Assembly (NCBI GenBank): GCA_963765745.1
Contig: CAVXXM010000003.1
Span: 434,001-498,000, forward strand
Length of the DNA: 64,000 bases
Direction: 5' to 3'
From: JAHFPN01 sp963765745
Lineage (GTDB): Bacteria > Pseudomonadota > Alphaproteobacteria > Rhizobiales > Xanthobacteraceae
In this document: in pieces, positions 28,419-37,812 of the stretch
Position numbering within the stretch: position 1 is the first letter of the stretch
Layout: every line of letters begins with the position of its first letter
Notes under the pieces: generated by a model
Database searches by the model: none
Told to the model about the DNA's origin: nothing
The model's input: the letters and a program-made list of their open reading frames with translations, nothing else
Translations under genes and position numbers: made by a program

Positions 28419-29331
28419 CGTCGTGGAAAAGCCGGAAGCGACGCGCTGCGGTTTCGTGGCGATCGTCGGCGCGCCGAACGTCGGCAAGTCCACGCTGGTG
28501 AACGCGCTGGTCGGCGCGAAAGTCTCGATCGTCAGTCCCAAGGTGCAGACCACGCGCATGCGGGTGCGCGGCATCGCGGTCGTCAAGCAGGCGCAGATCA
28601 TCTTCGTGGACACGCCCGGCATTTTCGCGCCGCGCCGCCGGCTCGACCGCGCCATGGTCGCGGCGGCCTGGAGCGGGGCGGGGGACGCCGACCTCGTCGC
28701 GCTGGTGATCGACGCGACGCGCGGCATGGACGAGGAGACGGTCGCGATCGCCAACCGGCTCGGCTCCGCCAGCAGCGAAAAAGCTCTTGATTATCAACAA
28801 GATCGACCTGGTGAAGCGGGACACGCTCCTGGGTCTGGTCGCCGAGGCCAACGCGCTCACGCCGTTCGAGCGCACGTTCATGGTCGCCGCGAGCAAGGGC
28901 GACGGGGTCGCGGACGTGCGCGACTACATCGCCGGCGCGGTTGCCGAGGGGCCGTGGCTGTTTCCGGCCGACGAGCTTTCGGATCTGTCGGACCGCGTGA
29001 TGGCGGCCGAGGTGACGCGCGAAAAAATGTTTCTCAAGCTGCACGACGAATTGCCGTATCAATCGACGGTCGAGACCAATTCGTGGAAGGAGCTGGCGAA
29101 TGGCTCCGTGCGCATCGAGCAGACCGCGTTCGTCGAGCGCGAAAGCCAGCGCAAGATCGTGCTCGGCGAGGGCGGCAGCATGATCAAGGCGATCTCGATG
29201 GCGGCGCGCAAGGAAATCGCGGATTCGCTCGGCAAACCCGTGCATCTCTTTCTGCACGTCAAGGTGCGCGGCGACTGGGAGAACGACCCGGAGCGCTATC
29301 GCACCAGGGGTTGGATTTTCCGAAGGAGTGC
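28411..29331 (+). CDS. era: GTPase Era (frameshifted, 3' end uncertain)
   Basis: Essential GTPase for 16S rRNA maturation and 30S assembly. G1 is FVAIVGAPNVGKSTLVNALV, G2 region KVQTTRMRVRG, G3 VDTPGIF. The NKID motif (G4, in LLIINKIDLVKRD) sits in another frame after one extra A in a run of five near 28785. The KH domain is intact (RKIVLGEGGSMIKAISMAAR). Near 29310 a missing base would give the usual end GLDFPKE, but neither frame has a stop there. As printed the reading frame runs on into recO. Since Era is essential, the breaks are probably sequence errors. Confidence 0.87.
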
Positions 29332-29371
29332 TATTTCTTTCATCCCTCTCCCGAAGGGAGGACAGGTGACC

Positions 29372-30100
29372 ATGGAATGGACCGACGAAGGGATCATTCT
29401 CGGCAGCCGCCGCCACGGCGAGGCGCATGCGGTGGTGGAACTGATGACCGCGGCGCACGGCCGTCATCTCGGGCTGGTGCGCGGCGGCGGCTCGCGCAAG
29501 GTCACGCCGCTCCTGCAAGCCGGCAACAGCGTGCGCGTAGTATGGCGCGCGCGGTTGCACGAGCATCTCGGCAGCTATGTGCTGGAAGCCACGCGCGTTC
29601 GCTCCGACCGACTGATGGGTTCGGCGGCGGCGAGTTATGGAATGCAGACCATCGCCGCGCATCTGCGGCTGTTGCCCGAGCGCGACCCGCATCTCGGGCT
29701 GCACCGCGCGCTCGAAATGATGCTCGATCATCTCGACGATCCCGCGATTGCGGGTGCGTTGCTGGTGCGCTTCGAGCTGGCGCTGCTGGCCGAGCTCGGC
29801 TTCGGCCTTGACCTCGATTCCTGCGCCGCGACCGGAGGGAGCGCTGACCTTATCTATGTCTCGCCGAAATCGGGCCGCGCCGTTTCGCGCGGGGCCGGCG
29901 AGCAATGGAAGGAGCAGTTGCTGCCTCTGCCGCAGTTCCTGATCGGGGGCCGGGACTCGGCAAGCGCTCCCGAAATCGTCGCCGGCTTCGCGCTCACCGG
30001 CTTCTTTCTGGAGCGGCGCGTGTTCGAGCCGCGGGGGCTCGAAATTTCCGAGTCGCGCGCGGCGTTCTTGGCCGCGCTGGCGCGGGCGGCCGCGGCTTGA
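29372..30100 (+). CDS. recO: DNA repair protein RecO
   Basis: Helps load RecA on gaps through RecFOR. It is 242 residues: an N-terminal OB fold (MEWTDEGIILGSRRHGEAHA, then HGRHLGLVRGGGSRKVTPLL) and a helical C-terminal domain (LLVRFELALLAELGFGLDLD). The start ATG is supported by AGGGAGG about 11 bp upstream. The same frame is open back into era with no stop, so the sequence as given fuses the two; I treat them as separate genes. Confidence 0.92.
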   Translation: MEWTDEGIILGSRRHGEAHAVVELMTAAHGRHLGLVRGGGSRKVTPLLQAGNSVRVVWRARLHEHLGSYVLEATRVRSDRLMGSAAASYGMQTIAAHLRLLPERDPHLGLHRALEMMLDHLDDPAIAGALLVRFELALLAELGFGLDLDSCAATGGSADLIYVSPKSGRAVSRGAGEQWKEQLLPLPQFLIGGRDSASAPEIVAGFALTGFFLERRVFEPRGLEISESRAAFLAALARAAAA

Positions 30101-30142
30101 ACGGGCCTTGTTCCGCGTAAGTCCTTGGTCTACCGGTGATTC

Positions 30143-32389
30143 ATGGGCAAGCGGGTGATTCCCCCGGGCGACCGGGGCATCGAGGAGATCGATCTGCGGG
30201 AGGCGCTCGAGGAGCGCTATCTCGCCTACGCGCTCTCCACCATCATGGGCCGCGCGCTGCCCGACGCGCGCGACGGCCTCAAGCCCGTTCACCGGCGCAT
30301 CCTCTACGGCATGCGCGTGCTGCGGCTCGATCCGGGCGCCACCTTCAAGAAATCGGCCAAGATCGTCGGCGACGTGATGGGCAATTTCCATCCGCACGGC
30401 GATCAGGCGATCTACGACGCGCTGGTGCGGCTGGCGCAGGATTTTTCGTCGCGCTATCCGCTGGTCGACGGGCAGGGCAATTTCGGCAATATCGACGGCG
30501 ATAGCGCGGCCGCCTATCGCTACACCGAAGCGCGCATGACCGATGTCGCGCGCCTGCTGGTCGAAGGCATCGACGAGGACGCGGTCGACTTCCGGCCGAA
30601 CTACGACGGCCAGTCGACCGAGCCGGTGGTGCTGCCGGCGGCGTTTCCGAATCTACTGGCCAACGGTTCGACCGGCATCGCCGTCGGCATGGCGACCTCG
30701 ATCCCGCCGCACAACGTCGCCGAGCTTTGCGACGCGGCGCTCAAGCTGATCGAAAAGCCCGGCGCGAAAACCCGCGAGCTCCTGAAATTCGTCAAAGGCC
30801 CGGACTTCCCGACCGGCGGCATCATCGTCGAGGACGGCACGCGCAACGAAGCCTATGCCACCGGCCGCGGCTCGTTCCGCGTGCGGGCGCGCTGGACCAA
30901 GGAAGACACCGGGCGAGGCACTTGGGTCGCGGTGGTGACCGAGATTCCCTATCTCGTGCAGAAGTCGCGGCTGATCGAGAAGATCGCCGAGCTGCTCACC
31001 GAGAAGAAGCTGCCGCTGCTCGCCGACGTGCGCGACGAGTCGACCGAAGAAGTGCGGGTCGTGCTGGAGCCGCGCTCCAGGAACGTCGATCCGCACATAT
31101 TGATGGAGTCGCTGTTCAAGCTCACGGAGCTCGAGAACCGCTTTCCGCTGAACCTCAACGTGCTCATGAAGGGCCGGGTGCCCAGGGTCGTGGGCCTCGC
31201 CGAAGTGTTGAAGGAGTGGCTCGACCACCGCCGCGAGGTGCTGGTCCGCCGCGGCAAGTTCCGGCTCGGCCAGATCGATCACCGGCTCGAAGTGCTCGGC
31301 GGCCTGCTGATCGCGTACCTCAACATCGACGCGGTGATCCGCATCATCCGGAAAGAAGACGAGCCGAAGCCCGTCCTGATGAAGCGCTTCAAGCTCTCCG
31401 ACGTGCAGGCCGAAGCGATCCTCAATATGCGGCTGCGCAATCTGCGCAAGCTCGAAGAATTCGAGATCAAGGGCGAGCACAAGGAACTGACCGCCGAGCG
31501 CGTCGCGCTAAAAAAGCTGCTCGGCTCGCCGGCGCAGCAATGGAAGAAGGTCGGTGACCAGGTGAAGGAGGTCCGCGAGAAATACGGGCCGAAGACGCCG
31601 CTCGGGAAACGGCGCACCGGTTTCTCCGAGGCGCCGGTGCACGACGAGGAAGCCTTCCAGGAAGCGATGACGGTCAAGGAGCCGATCACGGTGGTTATTT
31701 CCCAGAAAGGCTGGATCCGCGCGCTGCGCGGCCATGTCACCGACACCGCCGGGCTCACCTTCAAGGACGACGACAAGCTCAAGTTCCTCTTCCCGGCGGA
31801 GACGACCTCGAAGATTCTGGTGTTCGCGACCAACGGCCGCTTCTACACCATCGACGGCTCGAAGCTGCCGGGCGGGCGCGGCCACGGCGAGCCGATCCGG
31901 CTCTATGCCGAGATGGAGCAGGAGACCGACATCGTGACGGCGCTGAATTACGCGGGCGGGCGGAAATTCCTGGTCGCGTCGGCCACCGGCCGCGGCTTCA
32001 TCGTCAAGGAGGACGATTGCCTCGCCACCACGCGCAAGGGCAAGCAGGTCCTGAACGTGAAAATGCCCGACGAAGCGCGCGCGATGGCGCGGATCGACAA
32101 GGGCCACGATACGGTGGCCTCGATCGGCGAGAACCGGAAGATGGTGCTGTTCCCGCTCGATCAATTGCCGGAAATGGCGCGCGGCGCCGGCGTGCGGCTG
32201 CAGCGCTTCAAGGACGGCGGACTCTCCGACGTCAAGACGTTCGCGCTCGACGATGGGCTGACCGTCGTCGACTCCGCCGAACGCAACTTCAATTTCCCGG
32301 AGAAGGAGCTGCGCGATTGGCGCGGCAACCGGGCCGACGCGGGCCGGCTGGCGCCGCGCGGCTTCCCGAAATCCAACAAGTTCGGCTGA
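30143..32389 (+). CDS. parC: DNA topoisomerase IV subunit A ParC
   Basis: Chromosome-decatenating type II topoisomerase subunit, 748 residues, intact. It has LEERYLAYALSTIMGRALPD, LKPVHRRILYGMRVL, FHPHGDQAIYDALVRLAQDF and the catalytic tyrosine in AAAYRYTEARM. The shorter C-terminal domain distinguishes ParC from GyrA. The residue after HPHGD, equivalent to E. coli ParC Ser80 in the quinolone site, is glutamine. It lies 42 bp after recO. Confidence 0.95.
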   Translation: MGKRVIPPGDRGIEEIDLREALEERYLAYALSTIMGRALPDARDGLKPVHRRILYGMRVLRLDPGATFKKSAKIVGDVMGNFHPHGDQAIYDALVRLAQDFSSRYPLVDGQGNFGNIDGDSAAAYRYTEARMTDVARLLVEGIDEDAVDFRPNYDGQSTEPVVLPAAFPNLLANGSTGIAVGMATSIPPHNVAELCDAALKLIEKPGAKTRELLKFVKGPDFPTGGIIVEDGTRNEAYATGRGSFRVRARWTKEDTGRGTWVAVVTEIPYLVQKSRLIEKIAELLTEKKLPLLADVRDESTEEVRVVLEPRSRNVDPHILMESLFKLTELENRFPLNLNVLMKGRVPRVVGLAEVLKEWLDHRREVLVRRGKFRLGQIDHRLEVLGGLLIAYLNIDAVIRIIRKEDEPKPVLMKRFKLSDVQAEAILNMRLRNLRKLEEFEIKGEHKELTAERVALKKLLGSPAQQWKKVGDQVKEVREKYGPKTPLGKRRTGFSEAPVHDEEAFQEAMTVKEPITVVISQKGWIRALRGHVTDTAGLTFKDDDKLKFLFPAETTSKILVFATNGRFYTIDGSKLPGGRGHGEPIRLYAEMEQETDIVTALNYAGGRKFLVASATGRGFIVKEDDCLATTRKGKQVLNVKMPDEARAMARIDKGHDTVASIGENRKMVLFPLDQLPEMARGAGVRLQRFKDGGLSDVKTFALDDGLTVVDSAERNFNFPEKELRDWRGNRADAGRLAPRGFPKSNKFG

Positions 32390-32399
32390 GCGCGCGCGA

Positions 32400-32951
32400 A
32401 TGTTCCGCAATGACGCAATCCGTTGGGGGTGGGCGGCAAAGACGCTGCACTGGCTCGGCGCGATTCTGATCCTCGCACTGCTTGCACACGGCTGGTGGAT
32501 GACGCATCTGGCGCCGCGGGCCGACCGGCTCGCGCATTACGTGTGGCACGCCTCGATCGGCTACGATTTTCTCGCGCTCCTGGTGCTGCGGCTGTTGTGG
32601 CGCTGGATGAATCCGGTGCCGGCGCTGCCGCAGGGCTCGTTGCCTTGGGAACGGGCGGCTGCATGGGCCGGCCACGTCGTGCTCTATGTCCTGATGTTCG
32701 CTTCGGCCTTGACCGGTTGGGCGCTGGCCGGGACGTTCCGCGCGCCGATGAACCAGGCGCTGTTCGGACTCGTGCGGGTGCCGGCCATCACGTCGGGCGG
32801 CGACCGCGTCATGCACGATCTCTATGAAAAATCGCACGAGATTCTTTCCTATCTTCTGGCGGCGCTCGTTGTCGTGCATATCGTCGGCGCGCTGCGCCAT
32901 CATTTCGTCAAGCGAAATAACGTATTGCGGCGAATCTTGGTGGACGACTAG
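32400..32951 (+). CDS. Cytochrome b561
   Basis: Diheme inner-membrane cytochrome of 183 residues with four helices. Candidate heme histidines appear in KTLHWLGAILILALLAHGWW, HYVWHASIGYDFLAL and YLLAALVVVHIVGALRHHFV. The last segment matches the family's C-terminal H-x-x-x-A-x-x-H pattern. It starts 10 bp after parC, possibly co-transcribed. Role in quinol or superoxide oxidation is inferred from the family. Confidence 0.9.
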   Translation: MFRNDAIRWGWAAKTLHWLGAILILALLAHGWWMTHLAPRADRLAHYVWHASIGYDFLALLVLRLLWRWMNPVPALPQGSLPWERAAAWAGHVVLYVLMFASALTGWALAGTFRAPMNQALFGLVRVPAITSGGDRVMHDLYEKSHEILSYLLAALVVVHIVGALRHHFVKRNNVLRRILVDD

Positions 32952-33030
32952 CGCGCGGCTCGCCCGGGATGACAGGGCGACGGTTTTCCGTGTTCACGTC
33001 CTTTTAAGCGAACCGCGTCAGCATGGCGGC

Positions 33031-33390
33031 ATGTGGATCGCCGCCGCCGAATTGCTGTGCTGGGTCACGCTCGGGCTCGCGCTCGGCTTCGCGCTGCATT
33101 GGTGGAAGTCGATGGCCGATCCCTGGCCGGATCAGCTCGACAAGAACGATCCGCTGCTCAATATGGCGCTCACCGACTACAGCGTCGTGAATTACGCGGC
33201 CGACAGCCGCTACGACGACGTGGGCTACTGGGAATATTACAGCCTGCGAAATCTTTTCCTCTATGTCGCGCTCGCGCTGTTCGCCGTGCTGGCCCCGGTC
33301 TACGCGACCGTGGAGGGGCACGCCTATGCGCGCGATGGATTGTGCGCGGTGGCGAACGTCGTCTCGCTGAAACCGATCTTCTGTCTCTAG
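33031..33390 (+). CDS. Hypothetical two-helix membrane protein
   Basis: Protein of 119 residues that I do not recognise. It has an N-terminal membrane helix (AAELLCWVTLGLALGFALHW), a hydrophilic aromatic-rich stretch (YSVVNYAADSRYDDVGYWEY), then a second helix (LRNLFLYVALALFAVLAPVY). It ends near a strong hairpin shared with the convergent downstream gene. Coding is supported by consistent GC-rich codon use and a plausible ATG, but there is no clear Shine-Dalgarno. Confidence 0.6.
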   Translation: MWIAAAELLCWVTLGLALGFALHWWKSMADPWPDQLDKNDPLLNMALTDYSVVNYAADSRYDDVGYWEYYSLRNLFLYVALALFAVLAPVYATVEGHAYARDGLCAVANVVSLKPIFCL

Positions 33391-33420
33391 CGCCGGTTCC
33401 ATATACGGCGCGCTACATAA

Positions 33421-33451
33421 AAGATGGGCGGCACCGGGCGCCGCCCATCTT
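33421..33451. terminator. Bidirectional terminator between convergent genes
   Basis: Twelve-bp stem AAGATGGGCGGC / GCCGCCCATCTT. The minus-strand side is followed by TTTTATG, so it best serves the small secreted-protein gene at 33467-33745. The plus-strand side has only a short T-run. Confidence 0.75.
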
Positions 33452-33466
33452 GTCGTCGCGATGCGC

Positions 33467-33745
33467 TTAGCGGGTGCCGCGCCGGCTCTCGCGCCGGTTA
33501 TGAACGCGGCTGTCACGCGCGCCGTGCCAGCCGAGGCCGCGGCGGAGGCGGAAGCCGCAGCGATAGAAGCCGGGGCCGCGCCAGCCGTCGAGATAGAAGC
33601 AGTATTGCTGCACGTTCTGGGTCAGCTCGATGCCGTCCACCGCAAGCTGGGTGCCGCGGAGCGCATTGAGCGGGCTCGCCTGAGCGCTGCCGGCCGCAAG
33701 CACGGCCGCGGTGGCCGCCGCGAGGGCGAGTTGAATGGGACGCAT
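33467..33745 (-). CDS. Small secreted hypothetical protein
   Basis: Protein of 92 residues with a textbook Shine-Dalgarno (AAGGAGG) and signal peptide (MRPIQLALAAATAAVLAAGS, cleaved near AQA-S). The mature part has NALRGTQLAVDGIELTQNVQ, two cysteines (QQYCFYLDGW, FYRCGFRL) that could form a disulfide, and an arginine-rich tail ending RRESRRGTR. Short basic exported proteins of this type are common in Bradyrhizobiaceae. Function unknown. Confidence 0.7.
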   Translation of the reverse strand: MRPIQLALAAATAAVLAAGSAQASPLNALRGTQLAVDGIELTQNVQQYCFYLDGWRGPGFYRCGFRLRRGLGWHGARDSRVHNRRESRRGTR

Positions 33746-33880
33746 GTTTTTCCTCCTTGGTTCGGGTCCGCGCCGCCAAAGAGCGGCGAATCGCATTAAT
33801 CTAAGCCAAGGAACGCGAACCGAGCATGGCTAAAATGTTCATCCGACGTTCATCGGTTCAACCGAAATACGGCGAACTCG

Positions 33881-34921
33881 TCAGAGCGGCGTGACACCGA
33901 TCTCGCCTGCGAGCTTGTTGAGGTCGGCGAGCAAGCCGTCGCCGACCGGCACGCCGTTCTTGCGCCGCCGCTCGGCCATGAGCCGTTCGGGCTCGCCGGG
34001 GGCGAGCGGCGGCCGCGCCGGATCGGCCGCTTCCTGCGCGTGCACGTCGCGCGTGAACAAATCGATCTGCGCGCGGAAGAATTTCGGGTCGGCGAAGCGG
34101 CCGATATCGAGCGCCAGCATGAAATGGCCGAGGTTGCGCGGCTTGTCGAGCTCGCCGTACATCTTGGTCACGTAAGTTCCGAACGGCACGCCCATCAGGT
34201 GCGCGCACAGAATTTCGATGATGGTGGCGAGCGCATAGCCCTTCGGCCCGGCCATGGGCGCGAGCCCGGTAACTTGGTTCGGATCGGTGGTCGGTTTGCC
34301 GGCCGCGTCGATGGCCCAGTCGGGCGGGATCGGTTTTCCTTCTTGCTTGGCGACCAGCACCTTGCCGAGCGCGATGTTGGTGGTCGCCATGTCGATGATA
34401 ACCGGCGGCTCGTCGCCGCCGGGCGCGCCGAAAGCGAGCGGGTTGGAGCCGAGAAAGGTCTTCTTCATTCCGGTCGGCACCATGATCGGGTCGGTGTGGG
34501 TCATGGCGATGCCGATCATGCCGGCGCGCGCCGCCTGCTCGACGAACCAGGCCATGGCGCCGCAGTGCGAGCTGTTCCGCGCGCCGACCGCGCCGGCGCC
34601 GGTTTCTCTTGCAAGCGAAATCGCCTCGTCCATGGCGCGCACGGCGACGAGCTGGCCCATGCCGGAATCGCCCTCGACGATCGCGGTGGACAGGCCGGTG
34701 CGCTCGACCTTGATGTTCGGCCGCGGCTTGATGGTGCCGTTCTTCAGCCGCGTCGCGTAATGCGTCAGCCGCACCACGCCGTGACTATCGACGCCGCGCA
34801 GGTTGGAGGCGATCAGCGTTGCGGCCACCAGCCGCGCGTCGGCGGCCGCGAGCCCGAGCTTTTCGAGGCAGGCGGCGGTGAACGCGGTCAGCCGCTCGAA
34901 GGGGATCGGTCTATCGGGCAT
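33881..34921 (-). CDS. Malate/L-lactate dehydrogenase-family oxidoreductase (Ldh_2)
   Basis: NAD(P)-dependent 2-hydroxyacid dehydrogenase of 346 residues. It has VAATLIASNLRGVDSHGVVR (conserved SHG), GAVGARNSSHCGAMAWFVEQ, HTDPIMVPTGMKKTFLGSNP and GLAPMAGPKGYALATIIEIL. The family includes ureidoglycolate dehydrogenase, malate dehydrogenase and sulfolactate dehydrogenase; the sequence does not separate them. Intact. It starts 18 bp after the end of the transferase gene on the same strand. Confidence 0.88.
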   Translation of the reverse strand: MPDRPIPFERLTAFTAACLEKLGLAAADARLVAATLIASNLRGVDSHGVVRLTHYATRLKNGTIKPRPNIKVERTGLSTAIVEGDSGMGQLVAVRAMDEAISLARETGAGAVGARNSSHCGAMAWFVEQAARAGMIGIAMTHTDPIMVPTGMKKTFLGSNPLAFGAPGGDEPPVIIDMATTNIALGKVLVAKQEGKPIPPDWAIDAAGKPTTDPNQVTGLAPMAGPKGYALATIIEILCAHLMGVPFGTYVTKMYGELDKPRNLGHFMLALDIGRFADPKFFRAQIDLFTRDVHAQEAADPARPPLAPGEPERLMAERRRKNGVPVGDGLLADLNKLAGEIGVTPL

Positions 34922-34939
34922 GGTGAAGTGGACGTTGCG

Positions 34940-35686
34940 TCAATCGTCGACGCGGGTCCAGCCGTCGGGCATCAGCCGCTCCTGCGGGCGGAAGCGGCCT
35001 TTGTAGTCCATCTTGCGCGCGCCCTCGACCCAATAGCCGAGATAGACATTGGAGTAGCCGAGCTTCCTGGCGCGCTCGATGTGATCGAGAATGAGGTAGG
35101 TGCCGAGCGAGCGGTTGCGCGCGTCCGGATCGTAGAACGAATAGACCATCGATAGGCCGTCGGTGAGCGCGTCGGTGAGCGCGACGGCGACCAGCGGGCC
35201 GCTGCCGCGGCCGGTGATGCCGCTATCGGGCCCGCGGCGGCGATACTCGATCATCTGCGTGCGCACGTGGGAGTCCTCGACCATCATGGCGTAGTCGAGC
35301 ACCGTCATGTCGGCCATGCCGCCGTCGGCATGGCGGGTGTCGAGATAGGCGCGGAACAGCGAATATTGCTCGGCGGTCGGCACCGGCGCGCGCGCATGGC
35401 CGACCAGGTCCTCGTTGGCCTGCAGCACGCGGCGGAACGGAGCGGGATCGAACTCCTTCGCCAGCACGCGCACGGAAATGCAGGCGCGGCAGGTTTCGCA
35501 CGCGGGCCGATAGGCGATCGATTGCGAGCGGCGGAAGCCGCCTTGGGTCAGAATGTCGTTGAGATCGGGCGCGCGCTCGCCGACCAGGTGCGTGAAGACT
35601 TTCCGCTCCTGGCGGCCCGGCAAATACGGGCAGGGCGCCGGGCTGGTCAGGAAGAATTGCGGCGTGTCGCGCGGTTGCTGGGTCAA
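34940..35686 (-). CDS. bpt: Aspartate/glutamate leucyltransferase Bpt
   Basis: N-degron enzyme that adds leucine to proteins with N-terminal Asp or Glu, marking them for ClpSAP. It is 248 residues from a TTG at 35686 (then TQQPRDTPQFFLTSPAPCPY), which fits the family length. An ATG at 35743 would give 267. It has LPGRQERKVFTHL, RRSQSIAYRPACETCRACIS, YSFYDPDARNRSLGTYLIL and the hallmark YLGYWVEGARKMDYKGRFRP. Confidence 0.92.
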   Translation of the reverse strand: MTQQPRDTPQFFLTSPAPCPYLPGRQERKVFTHLVGERAPDLNDILTQGGFRRSQSIAYRPACETCRACISVRVLAKEFDPAPFRRVLQANEDLVGHARAPVPTAEQYSLFRAYLDTRHADGGMADMTVLDYAMMVEDSHVRTQMIEYRRRGPDSGITGRGSGPLVAVALTDALTDGLSMVYSFYDPDARNRSLGTYLILDHIERARKLGYSNVYLGYWVEGARKMDYKGRFRPQERLMPDGWTRVDD

Positions 35687-35752
35687 GGGCCAAACCCTGA
35701 GTCGATCCGCCCTTAGAATTGCGCGGCCCGCGCGCCGCGTCAAAGGGAAATC

Positions 35753-36284
35753 TCAGCCGCCGCGATTGCGCTGCAACTCGGCGGCCCGCGTCCCATTATT
35801 GATCACAATCGTGCCGGTCAAAAAATCGTGCAGCAGCCGGCGGCGGCGGTTGAACAAGCCGACCAGCAATATGAGCGGGGTGAGCGCCGTCATCAGCGCC
35901 CAGAAGAAAATCACGTGCACGGCGCCGAGCAGGAAATACATCGGCGAACCGTACCAGGTGCGCATCTCGAGGCCCATCGTGCGCATGCCGATAGTGGCCG
36001 ACTGCGGCGAGCCGAGCGTGGCGCCGGTATAGACGATGGCCCACAGCACGAAGATCGGCGTCAGCAGGAAGAACAACAGCCAGCCGATGCCGAGGGTGAC
36101 GAGGCCGAACACCGCGATGAAGAGCGTGAGCATGATGATCGGCACGACGATGATGATGGCGTCGAGAATGAACGCCATGAAGCGGCGCGCCAGCACGCCC
36201 TGCGAAAAGTTCCGGCTGGGTGTCCGGGTCATAGGCGTGGGGCCGGATGGTGTCCGAAATGCCGATGCGCTGGGGGTCGGTCAT
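35753..36284 (-). CDS. RDD-family membrane protein (frameshifted)
   Basis: Membrane protein of about 176 residues. It starts MTDPQRIGISDTIRPHAYDP at 36284, then after one extra T in a four-T run near 36208 continues SQGVLARRFMAFILDAIIIV. The R-R-x-x-A-x-x-x-D core is the RDD motif. Further helices follow (LVTLGIGWLLFFLLTPIFVL, MYFLLGAVHVIFFWALMTAL), ending RLLHDFLTGTIVINN. The D-x-L-x-G-T ending is typical. Family function is poorly defined, with Na+/H+ exchange reported for some members. Confidence 0.85.
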
Positions 36285-36342
36285 GGCCGCTCCTCGCTCT
36301 GCGCTGGAACAAATGGGTATCGCGGGCGGCCGCGCAAGGGGT

Positions 36343-37579
36343 TCAGACCGGCTCGTAGCCGCCCGCACCGGTGCCAAGCCGATCGACGATGAGGCCTTCG
36401 GCGCGCAGTTTCCGCTCCACTTCCTCGGCGTGGGCCTTGTCGCGGGTCTCTATCGTTACGTCGAGCCGGGCGCCCTTGGCCGGCACGTCGAGAAACAGCC
36501 GGCGGTGTTCGACTTCAAGAATGTTCGCGCCGAGGCGACCCAAGAGCGTGGCGATCTCGCCGAGGGTGCCGGGACGGTCCTGGATGGTGATCCTGAAGCT
36601 CACGATGCGCTCGGCGCGCTCGAGCTCGCGCACCATGATGGAGGCGGCGACGCGCGGATCGATATTGCCGCCGGTGACGACGAGCCCGATGCGCTTGCCG
36701 CGGAAGCGGGCAGGCTCGGCCAGCACGGCGGCGAGGCCGGCGGCGCCGGCGCCCTCGGCGAGCGTCATCTGCAGCGTGAGAAACGCGTTCACGGCGCGTT
36801 CGAGGTGCGCCTCCTCCACCAGCAGCACTTCTTTCACAAGCTCGCGGATGATCGGGAGGGTGAGCTTGCCGGTTTCCTTGACCGCGATGCCGTCGGCGAG
36901 CGTCGGGCCGCCGCAGGCGCGCTGCTCGTCGTGCAGCTTGTTCCATAGCGACGGATAGAGCGCGCTCTCGACGCCGATGAGTTCGATCTTGGGCCGCACC
37001 GCCTTGGCGGCGAGCGCCATGCCGGCGATCAGCCCGCCGCCGCCGACCGGGAACGATCAGCAGGTCGAGGTCCAGCGCGTCGGCCAGCATTTCGAGCGCG
37101 ACGGTGCCCTGACCCGCGATCACTTTCGGATCGTCGAACGGATGCACGAAGACGAGATTTTCCTTCGCCGCGATTTCCTCCGCGCGCTTGGCGGATTCGG
37201 CCACTGTCTCGCCGAACAGCACGACGCGGGCGCCGTGCGCCTCGGTGGCGGCGACCTTCACGAACGGCGTGATCTCCGGCATCACGATGGTGGAGCGGAT
37301 GCCGAGCTTGGCCGCGTGATAGGCGACCGCCTGGGCGTGGTTGCCCGCGGACATCGCGATGACGCCGCGCTTCTTCTCGGCGTCGTTCAGGGAAGCGAGC
37401 TTCACCAGCGCGCCGCGATCCTTGAAGCTGCCGGTGGCCTGCAGGTTTTCGTACTTGATGAAGATTTCGGCGCCGGTGAGCGCCGAGAGCCGCGGCGCGT
37501 AAAGCGTCGGCGTGCGCAGCACGCGGCCTTCGAGCGTCTTGGCGGCGGCAGCGATGTCGGCGGCGGTGATGTTCGCCAT
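36343..37579 (-). CDS. Threonine ammonia-lyase with ACT domain (frameshifted)
   Basis: PLP enzyme deaminating threonine to 2-oxobutyrate, about 412 residues. The PLP lysine is in YENLQATGSFKDRGALVKL. IAMSAGNHAQAVAYHAA follows, and the glycine loop VPVGGGGLIAG is split by one extra C near 37050. A C-terminal ACT domain (ITIQDRPGTLGEIATLLGRL) suggests allosteric control, perhaps by valine or isoleucine. The length and single ACT fit the IlvA/TdcB type common in alphaproteobacteria. Confidence 0.9.
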
Positions 37580-37618
37580 CGATTCATTCTATTCATCATG
37601 GCGGGGCTTGTCCCCACC

Positions 37619-37785
37619 GCTGTCATTCCGGGACGGCGCGAAGCGCCGGGCCCGGAATCCATATTCGCTGACCGTGGTTATGGATTCCGGGCTCGCGCCA
37701 CCCAAGTCGGCTATAGCCGACTTGGGCACTACAAATTGCCGATCTCGGGTAAACCCGAGATCGATGACGCGCCCCGGAATGACAA
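37619..37785. repeat. Modular palindromic repeat, copy 1
   Basis: Non-coding element bounded by TGTCATTCCGGG and CCCCGGAATGACA. Inside are module A (arms CCCGGAATCC / GGATTCCGGG at 37651-37691 with a 21-base loop), module B (a perfect 26-base palindrome at 37701-37726, arm CCCAAGTCGGCTA) and module C (37741-37762, arms GATCTCGGG / CCCGAGATC). A second copy lies at 45303-45473. It sits between the threonine ammonia-lyase and hemB genes. Confidence 0.9.
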
Positions 37786-37812
37786 GTAATTAGGCGTAAT
37801 TCCGGTGATCGA

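Noticed and set aside
28787..30100. A genuine Era-RecO fusion protein
   Set aside because: The frame is open, but recO has its own ribosome site and start, the Era end sits in another frame, and the era gene is already frameshifted upstream, so an artefact is more likely.
28598..30397. A 599-codon minus-strand frame opposite era and recO
   Set aside because: Antisense shadow; no family features, and era and recO are unambiguous on the plus strand.
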